Positions 44,882-54,080 of a stretch of 64,000 nucleotides of DNA are shown in pieces. The notes below the pieces were generated by a model that made no database searches, had not been told where the DNA came from, and saw only the letters and a program-made list of their open reading frames with translations. Position 1 is the stretch's first letter; each line of letters starts with the position of its first letter. A program made the translations under genes and the position numbers. Source of the stretch: Curtobacterium sp. TC1 (GTDB lineage: Bacteria; Actinomycetota; Actinomycetes; Actinomycetales; Microbacteriaceae); the NCBI RefSeq assembly GCF_019844075.1, contig NZ_CP081964.1, positions 2,170,001 through 2,234,000 on the forward strand. The letters are read 5' to 3'.

Positions 44882-45208
44882 TCAGTCGACCGGGACGGGA
44901 TCGTGCACGTCGACGTAGACGTCGCCCTCGCGCACCTCGACCCGGAACACCGGGACGGGCTCGTACGCCGGGAAGTTCTGCGGCTTCCCCGTGGCGAGCG
45001 AGAACCGGGAGCCGTGCGCCCAGCACTCGAGTGTGTCGCCCTCGATGAACCCCTCGGCCAGCGAGATGTCCCCGTGGGTGCAGGTGTCGCCGATGGCGTG
45101 CACGGTGCCGGAGGAGTCCTTCACGATGGCCACCGCGGTGCCGTCGACGACGGCACGCATCGGGCTGTCGACCGCGATCTCGGACTCCGCGCAGACCTTC
45201 GTGGGCAT
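44882..45208 (-). CDS. Rieske [2Fe-2S] ferredoxin-like protein
   Basis: 108-residue Rieske-fold electron carrier. Cluster ligands are Cys43/His45 (CTHGDISLAEG) and Cys62/His65 (CWAHGSRFSLATG). It resembles ferredoxin components of non-heme dioxygenases, but no oxygenase is nearby; in the SUF operon it may supply electrons for cluster assembly or be a client. The ATG overlaps the sufD stop (TGATG). Confidence 0.93.
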   Translation of the reverse strand: MPTKVCAESEIAVDSPMRAVVDGTAVAIVKDSSGTVHAIGDTCTHGDISLAEGFIEGDTLECWAHGSRFSLATGKPQNFPAYEPVPVFRVEVREGDVYVDVHDPVPVD

Positions 45209-46473
45209 CAGGCGTCGGCCTCCGCCGGCGCGACGATCGCCGAGCGGCCCTCGGCGAGCTCCTGCTCGACCGCGGCGATGAGTCGTTCCTCGAGCTCGGG
45301 CGCACCGATCTTCTGGATGACCTCGACCAGGAAGCCGAGCACGACGAGACGACGCGCTTCCTCTTCGGGGATGCCGCGGGCCTGCAGGTAGAACAGCTGC
45401 TCGTCGTCGAATCGACCGGTCGCACTCGCGTGGCCGGCGCCCTCGATGTTGCCCGTCTCGATCTCGAGGTTCGGGATGCTGTCCGCGCGGGTGCCGTCGG
45501 TCAGCACGAGGTTGCGGTTCTGCTCGTACGAGTCGGTGCCGTCACCGGCGCGGCCGATGAGCACGTCACCGATCCACACGGTGTGCGCACCCTTGCCCTG
45601 CAGCGCGCCCTTGTAGTTGACCCGACCGCGCGTGTTCGGCGCGTCGTGGTTCACGTAGACCTGCTGCTCGATGTACTGACCGGCGTCGGCGAAGTACACG
45701 CCGTACATCTCGGTGTCGGCGCCCTGTGCACCGAGGTGCGTCGAGGGGTTGACCCGGATGACGTCGCCGCCGAGCGAGACCACGACGTGCTTCAGGAAGG
45801 CGTCACGGCCGACCTCGGCGAAGTGCGTCGAGACGTGCACTGCGTCGTCGTCCCAGTCCTGCAGGCTGACGACCGTCAGGCGTGCGCCTTCTTGCACGAC
45901 GATCTCGATGTTCTCGCTGAGCAGTGCGCTGCCACGGTTGTCGAGCACGACGATGCCCTGGGCGTGCGGCTCAGCGGTGATGACCGTGTGCGCCGCGCGG
46001 GGCTGCGTGCCGAAGTCGGAGCGCGTGATGGTGATGAACTCGTGCGCCTCGGTCGCCTTCACGGTGACGGCGAGGACCGCGTCACGCGCGGTCCAGGCCG
46101 CGGCTGCCGCGCGGTCCTCCGGCAGACCGGCGGTACCGACGCGGGGGTCGTCGCTGCGACCCCACTCGACGTCGGCACCGTCGGACTGCCGGGCGAGGAA
46201 CCGGTAGGCGGATCCGTCGAGACCGCCGTCGAGCAGCGGCTGGAGCTTCGCCAGGGGCGCGAACTTCCAGTTCACCTCGCGCCCGGTGACGGTCGGGAAC
46301 GCCCCGAGGTCGCCGGACTGGAACCGCTCGGAGCGGGTCTGGACCGGGATCTTCTTGTCGGGGGCGTCCCAGCCGCCGTCGGAGTGGGCTCCGGCGCCGT
46401 GCTGGTCGGCACCCTGGGCGGCTGCCGCGGGCTCGATCGGCTGGTCGATGTGGGGAGGGGTGGTGCTGGACAT
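45208..46473 (-). CDS. sufD: Fe-S cluster assembly protein SufD
   Basis: 421-residue SufB/SufD beta-helix scaffold subunit that works with SufB and SufC. The C-terminal core has HVVVSLGGDVIRVNPSTHLGAQGADTEMYGVYF, VDHDAPNTRGRVNYKGAL-like and NLEIETGNIEGAGHASATGRFDDEQLFYL. The N-terminal third is divergent, as usual. The ATG follows the sufB TAG with no gap. Confidence 0.94.
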   Translation of the reverse strand: MSSTTPPHIDQPIEPAAAAQGADQHGAGAHSDGGWDAPDKKIPVQTRSERFQSGDLGAFPTVTGREVNWKFAPLAKLQPLLDGGLDGSAYRFLARQSDGADVEWGRSDDPRVGTAGLPEDRAAAAAWTARDAVLAVTVKATEAHEFITITRSDFGTQPRAAHTVITAEPHAQGIVVLDNRGSALLSENIEIVVQEGARLTVVSLQDWDDDAVHVSTHFAEVGRDAFLKHVVVSLGGDVIRVNPSTHLGAQGADTEMYGVYFADAGQYIEQQVYVNHDAPNTRGRVNYKGALQGKGAHTVWIGDVLIGRAGDGTDSYEQNRNLVLTDGTRADSIPNLEIETGNIEGAGHASATGRFDDEQLFYLQARGIPEEEARRLVVLGFLVEVIQKIGAPELEERLIAAVEQELAEGRSAIVAPAEADA

Positions 46474-47892
46474 CTAGCCGACGGATCCTTCCATGCTCAT
46501 CTCGATGAGCTTGTTGAGTTCGAGCGCGTACTCCATCGGGAGCTCGCGGGCGATCGGCTCGATGAAGCCACGGACGATCATCGCCATCGCTTCGTCCTCG
46601 GCCATGCCGCGGGACATCAGGTAGAAGAGCTGCTCCTCGCTCACGCGCGAGACCGTGGCCTCGTGCCCGAGCTGGACGTCGTCGACGCGGATGTCGATCG
46701 CCGGGTACGTGTCGCTCCGGCTGATCGTGTCGACGAGCAACGCGTCGCAGCGGACGGTGTTGGCCGCGTGGTGCGCGGCCGGGTCGACCCGGACCTCGCC
46801 GCGGTAGCCAGCACGACCGCCACCGCGGGCGATCGACTTCGAGACGATCGACGACGTCGTGTACGGCGCCATGTGGATCATCTTCGCGCCGGCGTCCTGG
46901 TGCTGGCCGGGGCCGGCAAAAGCGACGGACAGGGTCTCGCCCTTGGCGTGCTCACCGGCGAGGTAGATCGACGGGTACTTCATCGTCACCTTGGAGCCGA
47001 TGTTGCCGTCGATCCACTCCATCGTGGCGCCCTCGTGCGCGATCGCACGCTTGGTCACGAGGTTGTAGACGTTGTTCGACCAGTTCTGGATCGTCGTGTA
47101 GCGCACGCGGGCGTTCTTCTTCACGATGATCTCGACGACGGCCGAGTGCAGCGAGTCCGACTTGTAGATCGGCGCCGTGCAGCCCTCGATGTAGTGGACG
47201 TAGGAGTCCTCGTCCGCGATGATCAGCGTCCGCTCGAACTGGCCCATGTTCTCGGTGTTGATCCGGAAGTAGGCCTGCAGCGGGATCTCGACGTGGACGC
47301 CCTTCGGGACGTAGACGAACGAGCCGCCGGACCAGACCGCCGTGTTCAGCGCGGCGAACTTGTTGTCGCCGGCCGGGATCACGGTGCCGAAGTACTCCTG
47401 GAAGAGCTCAGGGTGCTCGCGGAGCGCCGTGTCGGTGTCCATGAAGATGACGCCCTGCTGCTCCAGGTCCTCGCGGATCTGGTGGTACACGACCTCGGAC
47501 TCGTACTGCGCGGCGACGCCGGCGACGAGGCGCTGGCGTTCGGCCTCGGGGATGCCGAGCTTCTCGTAGGTCGCGCGGATGTCCTCGGGGAGGTCCTCCC
47601 ACGACTGCGCCTGCTTCTCGGTGGAGCGCACGAAGTACTTGATGTTGTCGAAGTCGATGCCCGTCAGGTCGGCACCCCACGTCGGCATCGGCTTGCGGCC
47701 GAAGAGCTGCAGGCCCTTGAGCCGGTTCTTGAGCATCCACTCGGGCTCGTGCTTGAGGTTCGAGATGTCGGTGACGACCTCGTCCGAGACACCACGGCGG
47801 GCCGAGGCCCCGGCGGAGTCGGAGTCGGACCAGCCGAACTCGTATTGCCCGAGCCCTTCGAGCTCGGGACGGTCGATGAGCACGTCGGACAT
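46474..47892 (-). CDS. sufB: Fe-S cluster assembly protein SufB
   Basis: Main SUF scaffold, 472 residues, where clusters form with SufD and SufC. Conserved segments include [47 protein letters not shown], the Cys-bearing [10 protein letters not shown] and [25 protein letters not shown] at 47892 with AGGAGA upstream; longer upstream frame is not family-like. First gene of the operon; no sufR regulator is adjacent. Confidence 0.97.
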   Translation of the reverse strand: MSDVLIDRPELEGLGQYEFGWSDSDSAGASARRGVSDEVVTDISNLKHEPEWMLKNRLKGLQLFGRKPMPTWGADLTGIDFDNIKYFVRSTEKQAQSWEDLPEDIRATYEKLGIPEAERQRLVAGVAAQYESEVVYHQIREDLEQQGVIFMDTDTALREHPELFQEYFGTVIPAGDNKFAALNTAVWSGGSFVYVPKGVHVEIPLQAYFRINTENMGQFERTLIIADEDSYVHYIEGCTAPIYKSDSLHSAVVEIIVKKNARVRYTTIQNWSNNVYNLVTKRAIAHEGATMEWIDGNIGSKVTMKYPSIYLAGEHAKGETLSVAFAGPGQHQDAGAKMIHMAPYTTSSIVSKSIARGGGRAGYRGEVRVDPAAHHAANTVRCDALLVDTISRSDTYPAIDIRVDDVQLGHEATVSRVSEEQLFYLMSRGMAEDEAMAMIVRGFIEPIARELPMEYALELNKLIEMSMEGSVG

Positions 47893-48144
47893 GGTCTCCT
47901 CGTTTCCTTCTCGCGGGACAGCGTCTTCAGGTGTGAACCCGTGGCGTCTGGACGCCATTCCACCGCAGACCGCTGACAAGCGGTCACGGTGCTGCTCCCT
48001 CGCAACGACAATGGTTCCACGCAGTCCGTGGAGTGATCGGCGATCTCGGCCCATTCGGAGCCAGCGCCTGCCTAGACTTGACTGCTGCTGAACCCTCGAA
48101 TCCTACAGGTTCGCTGCACGGAACAACAGGAAGGCACCACCCTC
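47893..48144. other. divergent sufB-ctaA control region
   Basis: 252 bp holding the promoters of both operons. A -35 TTGACT is seen for ctaA; for sufB no convincing pair was found. No gene is present. No IscR/RirA/SufR-type palindrome was recognised with confidence. Confidence 0.4.
48078..48106 (+). promoter_or_regulatory. probable ctaA promoter
   Basis: TTGACT at 48078-48083 and TCCTAC at 48101-48106 with a 17-nt spacer; start of transcription expected near 48113, 32 nt before the GTG. Confidence 0.5.
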
Positions 48145-49119
48145 GTGACTCGCGTCGGACCCCCCGTCGACCAGGATCTCCGGACCGCACGGTGGTGGTC
48201 GCTCCCCCGGGTCGTCGACCGTCGGGTCATCGCACTGGCGTGGGCCTCGTTCGTGGTCGAGGTCGTGTTGATCGGCACCGGCGGCCTCGTCCGGCTGACC
48301 GCGTCGGGCCTCGGATGCCCCACCTGGCCCAAGTGCACGGCGGATTCGCTCGTGTCGACGCCCGAGATGGGCGTGCACGGGATCATCGAGTTCGGCAACC
48401 GACTGCTCACCTTCGTGCTCGTCATCGTGGCGATCGCGATGTTCCTGGCGGTCGTCCGGATGCTCCGCACGCGCCCCGAACTGTTCTGGCTCGCGTTCGC
48501 TCAGGGCGTCGCGATCCCGGTGCAGGCCGTCATCGGCGGGCTGAGCGTGCTCACGAACCTCAACCCCTTCGTCGTCGGGCTGCACTTCGTCGTGTCCGCC
48601 GCCCTGACCTCGGTCACCGCGGCCCTGGTCTACCGGACGATGCACGGCCCCCGCACCAGCCGTCGCGTGGTGCCCGGCTGGTACACCGGTGTCGTCCGTG
48701 GCACGGTCGCCGCGGTCGTGGTCACCGTCCTGGTCGGCATCCTCACCACCGGCAGCGGCCCGCACGCCGGCGCCGACGAGGCCGTGGACGGCGGCATGCT
48801 GCACCGCACGGGCTTCGACCCCGCGGTCATGGAACACCTGCACGCCTGGCCCGCCTACACGCTGTTCGCGCTGACGCTCGTCCTCGTGGTCGGCGCCGTC
48901 CGCCTCCGGATCTCGAGCAAGTGGGCGCTCCTGCTGCTCGTCGTCGAGTTCCTGCAGATCGCCGTCGGCCTGACCCAGGCCCGCACCGGGCTGCCCGTCG
49001 GGCTGGTGGGCACGCACATGGTGCTCGCCGGGCTGCTCGTCGGAGCCACCACGGCGGTCGTGCTCGCCACGCGCGCCAGCGCCGGTCGCGCGGCCGTGCG
49101 CGAACCACTCGACGCCTGA
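48145..49119 (+). CDS. ctaA: heme A synthase, COX15/CtaA family
   Basis: Oxidises heme o to heme a for cytochrome aa3 oxidase; 324 residues, eight predicted membrane helices. GTGGLVRLTASGLGCPTWPKC holds the first heme-ligand region and disulfide Cys; FGNRLLTF, GLHFVVSAAL and the second-half EHLHAWPAY and GTHMVLAG supply His ligands. GTG at 48145 with AGGAAGG upstream. Divergent from sufB; followed by a 36-bp palindrome. Confidence 0.95.
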   Translation: MTRVGPPVDQDLRTARWWSLPRVVDRRVIALAWASFVVEVVLIGTGGLVRLTASGLGCPTWPKCTADSLVSTPEMGVHGIIEFGNRLLTFVLVIVAIAMFLAVVRMLRTRPELFWLAFAQGVAIPVQAVIGGLSVLTNLNPFVVGLHFVVSAALTSVTAALVYRTMHGPRTSRRVVPGWYTGVVRGTVAAVVVTVLVGILTTGSGPHAGADEAVDGGMLHRTGFDPAVMEHLHAWPAYTLFALTLVLVVGAVRLRISSKWALLLLVVEFLQIAVGLTQARTGLPVGLVGTHMVLAGLLVGATTAVVLATRASAGRAAVREPLDA

Positions 49120-49165
49120 CGCCCGGGCGCGTCGCGCGCTCGGCGCCCGACCGACGCCCGGCCTG

Positions 49166-49201
49166 CGACACCCCACGAGTCGATCGACTCGTGGGGTGTC
49201 G
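49166..49201 (+). terminator. 36-bp perfect palindrome after ctaA
   Basis: Inverted repeat centred on CGATCG (49181-49186), arms CGACACCCCACGAGT and complement, 46 bp past the ctaA stop. Confidence 0.7.
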
Positions 49202-49340
49202 TTCGTTGCACCCGCATCGGGTGCGGGCGCATGGTCCGACAGTCCACGCGACGATCGACCGGTGGATCGTCGCAGAACGCGTGCGCCCCGCGCCCACGGA
49301 CGCACAGGGCGCGCACCCGACGGCGACCTGGAACGACGAA

Positions 49341-49381
49341 GGCGACGTCGTACGACATCGAGATCGTCGTACGACGTCGCC
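49341..49381. repeat. inverted GTCGTACGAC pair at the 3' end of ctaB
   Basis: GGCGACGTCGTACGAC (49341-49356) and its exact complement (49366-49381) with a 9-base loop form a 16-bp stem, 7 bp from the ctaB stop. Each arm contains the palindrome GTCGTACGAC seen at 1534-1625, so it is a ctaB terminator candidate and a member of a dispersed family. Confidence 0.75.
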
Positions 49382-49388
49382 CAGTGGC

Positions 49389-50330
49389 CTAGAAGGTGAA
49401 GACCTGCGGCAGCAGCGGGTCGATGCCCACGGCGATGAAGAGCAGCGTCAGGTACGTGATCGAGCTGTGGAAGACGCGCATCGGCTGCACGTGCTCGACG
49501 TGCTGGATCGCCCGCGAGTACAGCCGGTGCGACTCGACGACGAACCAGATGCCACCGGCCAGTGCGACCACCGTGTACAGCGGTCCCATGTGCGCAACGG
49601 GGATGAGGAGGAGCGAGCAGACCAGGGTGGCCCACGCGTACAGCACGACCTGCAGGCCGACGACGGTGCGACCGCGGACCACGGCGAGCATGGGGACGTC
49701 GGCGGCGTCGTAGTCGTCGCGGTACTTCATCGACAGCGGCCAGTAGTGCGGCGGCGTCCAGAGGAAGATCACCATGAACAGGATGACCGGGGCCCAGGTG
49801 AGCGACCCGGTGACGCCCGCCCAGCCGATGAGCACGGGCATGCAGCCGGCCGAGCCGCCCCACACGATGTTCTGCGGGGTGCGGCGCTTGAGCCAGAGCG
49901 TGTAGACGAACACGTAGATGAGGATGGCGATGACGCTCAGGGCGGCCGCGAGCCAGTTCACCAGGAACCCGAGGACCGCCGTCGACAGGACGCCCAGGAC
50001 CCACGAGAACACCAGGGCCTCGCGGTCGGAGAGCTCGCCGGTCACCAGCGGGCGCGTGCTCGTCCGCTTCATCAGGCGGTCGATGTCGCGGTCGATGTAG
50101 CAGTTGAACGCCGACGCCGAACCGGCGGACATCGCGCCGCCCAGCATCGTCCAGAAGACGAGCCACAGGTCCGGCACGCCGCGCTCGGCCAGGAACATCG
50201 TCGGCGCCGTGGTCACGAGCAGCAGCTCCATGACCCGCGGCTTGGTCAACGAGACGTACGCACGGACCTTGCGGGACAGCGGCGATCGGGGTCGATCGGT
50301 GTCGGGCCTGGTCACGGTGGCAGTCGGCAA
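49389..50330 (-). CDS. ctaB: heme o synthase (protoheme IX farnesyltransferase)
   Basis: Transfers a farnesyl group to heme b, giving heme o for CtaA; UbiA family, 313 residues, about eight or nine membrane helices. The prenyl-diphosphate motif NCYIDRDID (Asn76, Asp80, Asp84) and the second-loop [12 protein letters not shown] are present. The start is probably TTG at 50330, because GAGG lies five bases upstream, whereas the in-frame GTG at 50315 has no Shine-Dalgarno. Divergent from tkt as in other actinobacteria. Confidence 0.95.
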   Translation of the reverse strand: MPTATVTRPDTDRPRSPLSRKVRAYVSLTKPRVMELLLVTTAPTMFLAERGVPDLWLVFWTMLGGAMSAGSASAFNCYIDRDIDRLMKRTSTRPLVTGELSDREALVFSWVLGVLSTAVLGFLVNWLAAALSVIAILIYVFVYTLWLKRRTPQNIVWGGSAGCMPVLIGWAGVTGSLTWAPVILFMVIFLWTPPHYWPLSMKYRDDYDAADVPMLAVVRGRTVVGLQVVLYAWATLVCSLLLIPVAHMGPLYTVVALAGGIWFVVESHRLYSRAIQHVEHVQPMRVFHSSITYLTLLFIAVGIDPLLPQVFTF

Positions 50331-50746
50331 GGGAACCTCAGTCTGTTCGCATCAGCTCGCACACTCGGTGGACGACTGCGGCGGCGTCCGGGCATGCGCT
50401 GACCCGGAATGTCCACGGGTCCCGATCAGTTTACGGGATGGAAGCGCCGCGACGATGCCCCGCTCGCCCATCCCGCGCCGAACGACGGGCCACGGAGCAC
50501 GACACGCCCGGCAGACGGGGCCTCGACGACTCGACTTATGAACATCGGGCGTCACCTGAACCCCTTCTGAGTGGCTGGTCACTATGCTGGACCTGCCCTC
50601 CCAGAGTGCGCGCCCCGATGACGTCGGCCGCGATGAGCCGGTCGGCCGCCGCTAGACGGCGACACGACTCGGCCCCGGGATGGCCACATGTCCGTGCGAT
50701 GGCACGAGCCCTCGCACATGTCGCATCAAGAAGGGTCAAAATCCAA
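50331..50746. other. ctaB-tkt divergent intergenic region
   Basis: 416 bp without a credible gene. It should contain the ctaB and tkt promoters; a -10-like TATGCT at 50583-50588 fits a tkt start about 150 nt upstream of the coding start, but no matching -35 was found. A long tkt leader is therefore possible. No repeat or RNA motif was recognised. Confidence 0.4.
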
Positions 50747-52840
50747 GTGGCTGAATTCACCTGGGACGCCATCGACCGGAAGGCCGTCGACACGGCCCGC
50801 GTTCTCGCCGCCGACTCGGTCGAGGCCGCCGGCAACGGTCACCCCGGCACCGCGATGAGCCTCGCGCCGCTCGCACACCTGCTCTTCCAGAAGGTGATGC
50901 GTCGCGACCCGAGCGACTCCACCTGGATCGGCCGCGACCGCTTCATCCTGTCCGCCGGTCACGCCTCGATCCTGCAGTACGTGCAGTTCTACCTGCACGG
51001 CTACGGCCTCGAGCTCGAAGACCTCCAGCACCTGCGCAAGTGGGGCTCGAAGACCCCGGGTCACCCGGAGTACGGCCACACCGACGGTGTCGAGATCACC
51101 ACCGGCCCGCTCGGCCAGGGCCTCGCGTCCTCGGTCGGCTTCGCCTACGCCCAGCGCTTCGAGCGCGGCCTGTTCGACCCGGAGACCCCGGCCGGCCAGT
51201 CGCCCTTCGACCACTTCACCTACGTGATCGCCGGTGACGGCGACATGCAGGAGGGCGTGACGAACGAGGCGGGCTCGCTCGCCGGTCGTCAGCAGCTCGG
51301 CAACCTGATCGCGTTCTACGACTCGAACCAGATCTCGATCGAGGACAACACCGACATCGCCTTCTCGGAGAGCGTCCCCGAGCGCTACGAGGCACTCGGC
51401 TGGCACGTCCAGATCGTCGACTGGAAGAAGACCGGCGAGTACTCCGAGGACGCCGTGGAACTCCACGCCGCGATCGAGGCCGCCCAGCAGGTCACCGACA
51501 AGCCGTCGCTCATCGTCCTCAAGACGATCATCGGCTGGCCGTCGCCGACCAAGCAGAACTCCGGCAAGATCCACGGTTCGGCGCTCGGCGCCGACGAGAT
51601 CAAGGGCCTCAAGGAGGTCCTCGGCTTCGACACCGCGAAGACCTTCGAGGTCGCCCCCGAGGTCCTCGAGTACACCCGCGGCGCCGTCGCCAAGGGCCAG
51701 GCGCAGCACGCCGAGTGGCAGAAGAGCTTCGACGCGTGGGCTGCCGCCAACGCCGACAAGAAGGCGCTGTTCGACCGGGTCAACGCCAAGGAGCTCCCCG
51801 AGGGCCTCGAGGCGGCACTGCCGGTCTTCCCGACCGACAAGGCCGTCTCGACCCGTGCCGCCTCCGGCAAGGTCATCAACGCCATCGCGCCGCTGATGCC
51901 CGAGTTCTGGGGCGGTTCGGCCGACCTCGCCGAGTCGAACCTCACCACGATCGAGGGCGCCAAGTCCTTCGGTCCGGCCGAGGCCTCGACGTCGACGTGG
52001 AGCACCGACCCGTACGGCCGCGTGCTGCACTTCGGCATCCGCGAGCACGCGATGGGCTCGATCCTCAACGGCATCGTCCTGCACGGGAACACCCGCCCCT
52101 TCGGTGGCACGTTCCTGATCTTCAGCGACTACATGCGTCCGGCGGTCCGTCTCGCCGCACTCATGGGCGCGCCGGCGATCTACGTCTGGACCCACGACTC
52201 CATCGCCCTCGGCGAGGACGGCCCGACGCACCAGCCGATCGAGCAGGTCTCGTCGCTCCGCGCGATCCCGGGTCTCGACGTGGTCCGCCCCGCCGACGCC
52301 AACGAGGTCGCCTACGCGTGGCTCGAGATGCTCAAGCACACCGACCGTCCGGCCGGCATCGCACTGAGCCGGCAGAACCTGCCGGTCTTCGAGCGTGGCG
52401 AGGGCGACGCCTCGGGTGAGGTCTTCGCCTCGGCGAAGAACGTCGCCAAGGGCGCGTACATCCTGGCCGAGGCGCCGAACGGCACCCCGGACGTGATCCT
52501 CATCGCGACCGGTTCCGAGGTCCAGATCGCCGTCGAGGCCCGCGAACAGCTCAAGGGCGAGGGCATCAACGCCCGCGTCGTGAGCGCCCCGTCCATCGAG
52601 TGGTTCCGCGCCCAGTCCGAGAACTACCAGGACCAGGTGCTCCCGAAGGACGTCACCGCTCGCGTGTCGGTCGAAGCCGGCATCGCCATGAGCTGGCGCG
52701 ACATCGTCGGCGACAAGGGCCGCAGCGTCTCGATCGAGCACTTCGGTGCCTCGGCCGACTACCAGACGCTCTTCAAGGAGTTCGGCTTCACGACGGAGCA
52801 CGTCGTGGCCGCCGCGAAGGAATCGATCGCGGCTTCCTGA
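50747..52840 (+). CDS. tkt: transketolase
   Basis: Thiamine-diphosphate enzyme of the non-oxidative pentose phosphate pathway; 697 residues, the usual size. [16 protein letters not shown], the ThDP motif [18 protein letters not shown] and [13 protein letters not shown] are diagnostic; the C-terminal domain ends in [20 protein letters not shown] at 50747 starts the family-like [29 protein letters not shown] lies 11 bases upstream, rather far. First gene of the tkt-tal-pgi-zwf-opcA-pgl operon. Confidence 0.97.
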   Translation: MAEFTWDAIDRKAVDTARVLAADSVEAAGNGHPGTAMSLAPLAHLLFQKVMRRDPSDSTWIGRDRFILSAGHASILQYVQFYLHGYGLELEDLQHLRKWGSKTPGHPEYGHTDGVEITTGPLGQGLASSVGFAYAQRFERGLFDPETPAGQSPFDHFTYVIAGDGDMQEGVTNEAGSLAGRQQLGNLIAFYDSNQISIEDNTDIAFSESVPERYEALGWHVQIVDWKKTGEYSEDAVELHAAIEAAQQVTDKPSLIVLKTIIGWPSPTKQNSGKIHGSALGADEIKGLKEVLGFDTAKTFEVAPEVLEYTRGAVAKGQAQHAEWQKSFDAWAAANADKKALFDRVNAKELPEGLEAALPVFPTDKAVSTRAASGKVINAIAPLMPEFWGGSADLAESNLTTIEGAKSFGPAEASTSTWSTDPYGRVLHFGIREHAMGSILNGIVLHGNTRPFGGTFLIFSDYMRPAVRLAALMGAPAIYVWTHDSIALGEDGPTHQPIEQVSSLRAIPGLDVVRPADANEVAYAWLEMLKHTDRPAGIALSRQNLPVFERGEGDASGEVFASAKNVAKGAYILAEAPNGTPDVILIATGSEVQIAVEAREQLKGEGINARVVSAPSIEWFRAQSENYQDQVLPKDVTARVSVEAGIAMSWRDIVGDKGRSVSIEHFGASADYQTLFKEFGFTTEHVVAAAKESIAAS

Positions 52841-52847
52841 CCCACAG

Positions 52848-52877
52848 GGGCCGGGTCCGGTTCGCCGGATCCGGCCC
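52848..52877 (+). terminator. 13-bp hairpin with TTCG loop between tkt and tal
   Basis: GGGCCGGGTCCGG and CCGGATCCGGCCC pair with one G-T and close a TTCG tetraloop, seven bp past the tkt stop, then only TT. It may be a partial terminator or mRNA-end stabiliser, since the downstream operon continues. Confidence 0.65.
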
Positions 52878-52967
52878 TTCTGCCGGGAGGCGCGGTTCGG
52901 CCCCGCCACGCGCCCCCGGTCCCCCAGACCCCGGCCACCAGGCCGATGAAGGAAAGAAGAGAAACAC

Positions 52968-54080
52968 ATGGCTGAGAACACCCCCACTGCCGCCCTCTCC
53001 GCGGTCGGCGTGAGCATCTGGCTCGACGACCTGTCCCGCGAGCTCCTCGAGACCGGCAAGCTCACCGAGCTCATCGAGCAGAAGAACGTCGTCGGCGTGA
53101 CCACGAACCCGACCATCTTCGCCTCGGCCCTCGCCAAGGGCGAGCGCTACGACGCCCAGGTCAAGGAGCTGGCCGCCGCCGGCACCGAGCTCACCGACGC
53201 GATCTTCGAGATCACCACGCAGGACGTCGCCAACGCGTCCGACCTGTTCAAGCCGATCTACGACTCGACGAAGGGCTTCGACGGCCGCGTGTCGATCGAG
53301 GTCGAGCCGGGCCTGGCGCACGAGACCGCCAAGACCATCGAGCAGGCCAAGTTCCTGTTCGAGAAGGTCGGTCGCGAGAACGTCCTCATCAAGATCCCGG
53401 CGACGGTCGAGGGCCTCGAGGCCATCACCGAGGTCATCGGCGCCGGCATCTCGGTGAACGTCACCCTGATCTTCTCGCTCGAGCGCTACCGCGCCGTCAT
53501 CGACGCTTACCTCGGTGGGCTCGAGAAGGCCAAGGCCGCCGGGCACGACCTGTCGAAGATCCACTCGGTCGCCTCGTTCTTCGTGTCGCGCGTCGACTCC
53601 GAGATCGACAAGCGCCTGGACGCCGTCGGCACCGACGAGGCCAAGGCCCTGAAGTCGAAGGCCGGCATCGCCAACGCGCAGCTCGCCTACCAGGTCTGGA
53701 CCGAGGCGTTCGCCTCCGAGCGTGCCCTCGGCCTGCTCGAGGCCGGCGCGAACACGCAGCGTCCGCTCTGGGCCTCGACCGGCGTCAAGGACCCGTCGCT
53801 GCCGGACACGCTCTACGTGACCGAGCTCGCCGCCCCGAACACCGTCAACACGATGCCGGGCAAGACGCTCGACGCCACGTTCGACCACGGTGAGATCCAC
53901 GGCGACGCGATCGCCGGCACCTTCGACGCCGCGCAGCAGGTCCTCGACCAGCTCGCAGCGCAGGGCATCGACTACGACGACGTCGTGGCGCTGCTCGAGA
54001 AGGAGGGCGTGGACAAGTTCAACGTCTCGTGGGGCGAGCTCGTCGACACCGTGAAGACCGCGCTCGAGGGCGCCAAGTAG
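52968..54080 (+). CDS. tal: transaldolase
   Basis: Moves a dihydroxyacetone unit between sugar phosphates; 370 residues, long actinobacterial type. [13 protein letters not shown] near residue 43, [16 protein letters not shown] with the Schiff-base Lys, and [18 protein letters not shown] at 52968 with GAAAGAAGAG upstream. Its TAG overlaps the GTG of pgi by one base (TAGTG). Confidence 0.97.
   Translation: MAENTPTAALSAVGVSIWLDDLSRELLETGKLTELIEQKNVVGVTTNPTIFASALAKGERYDAQVKELAAAGTELTDAIFEITTQDVANASDLFKPIYDSTKGFDGRVSIEVEPGLAHETAKTIEQAKFLFEKVGRENVLIKIPATVEGLEAITEVIGAGISVNVTLIFSLERYRAVIDAYLGGLEKAKAAGHDLSKIHSVASFFVSRVDSEIDKRLDAVGTDEAKALKSKAGIANAQLAYQVWTEAFASERALGLLEAGANTQRPLWASTGVKDPSLPDTLYVTELAAPNTVNTMPGKTLDATFDHGEIHGDAIAGTFDAAQQVLDQLAAQGIDYDDVVALLEKEGVDKFNVSWGELVDTVKTALEGAK

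Noticed and set aside
45430..47976. Plus-strand frame of 848 codons opposite sufB and sufD
   Set aside because: Mirror of two highly conserved SUF proteins; no motif of its own.
50726..53137. Minus-strand frame of 803 codons opposite tkt
   Set aside because: Complement of transketolase; composition is a codon-bias artefact.
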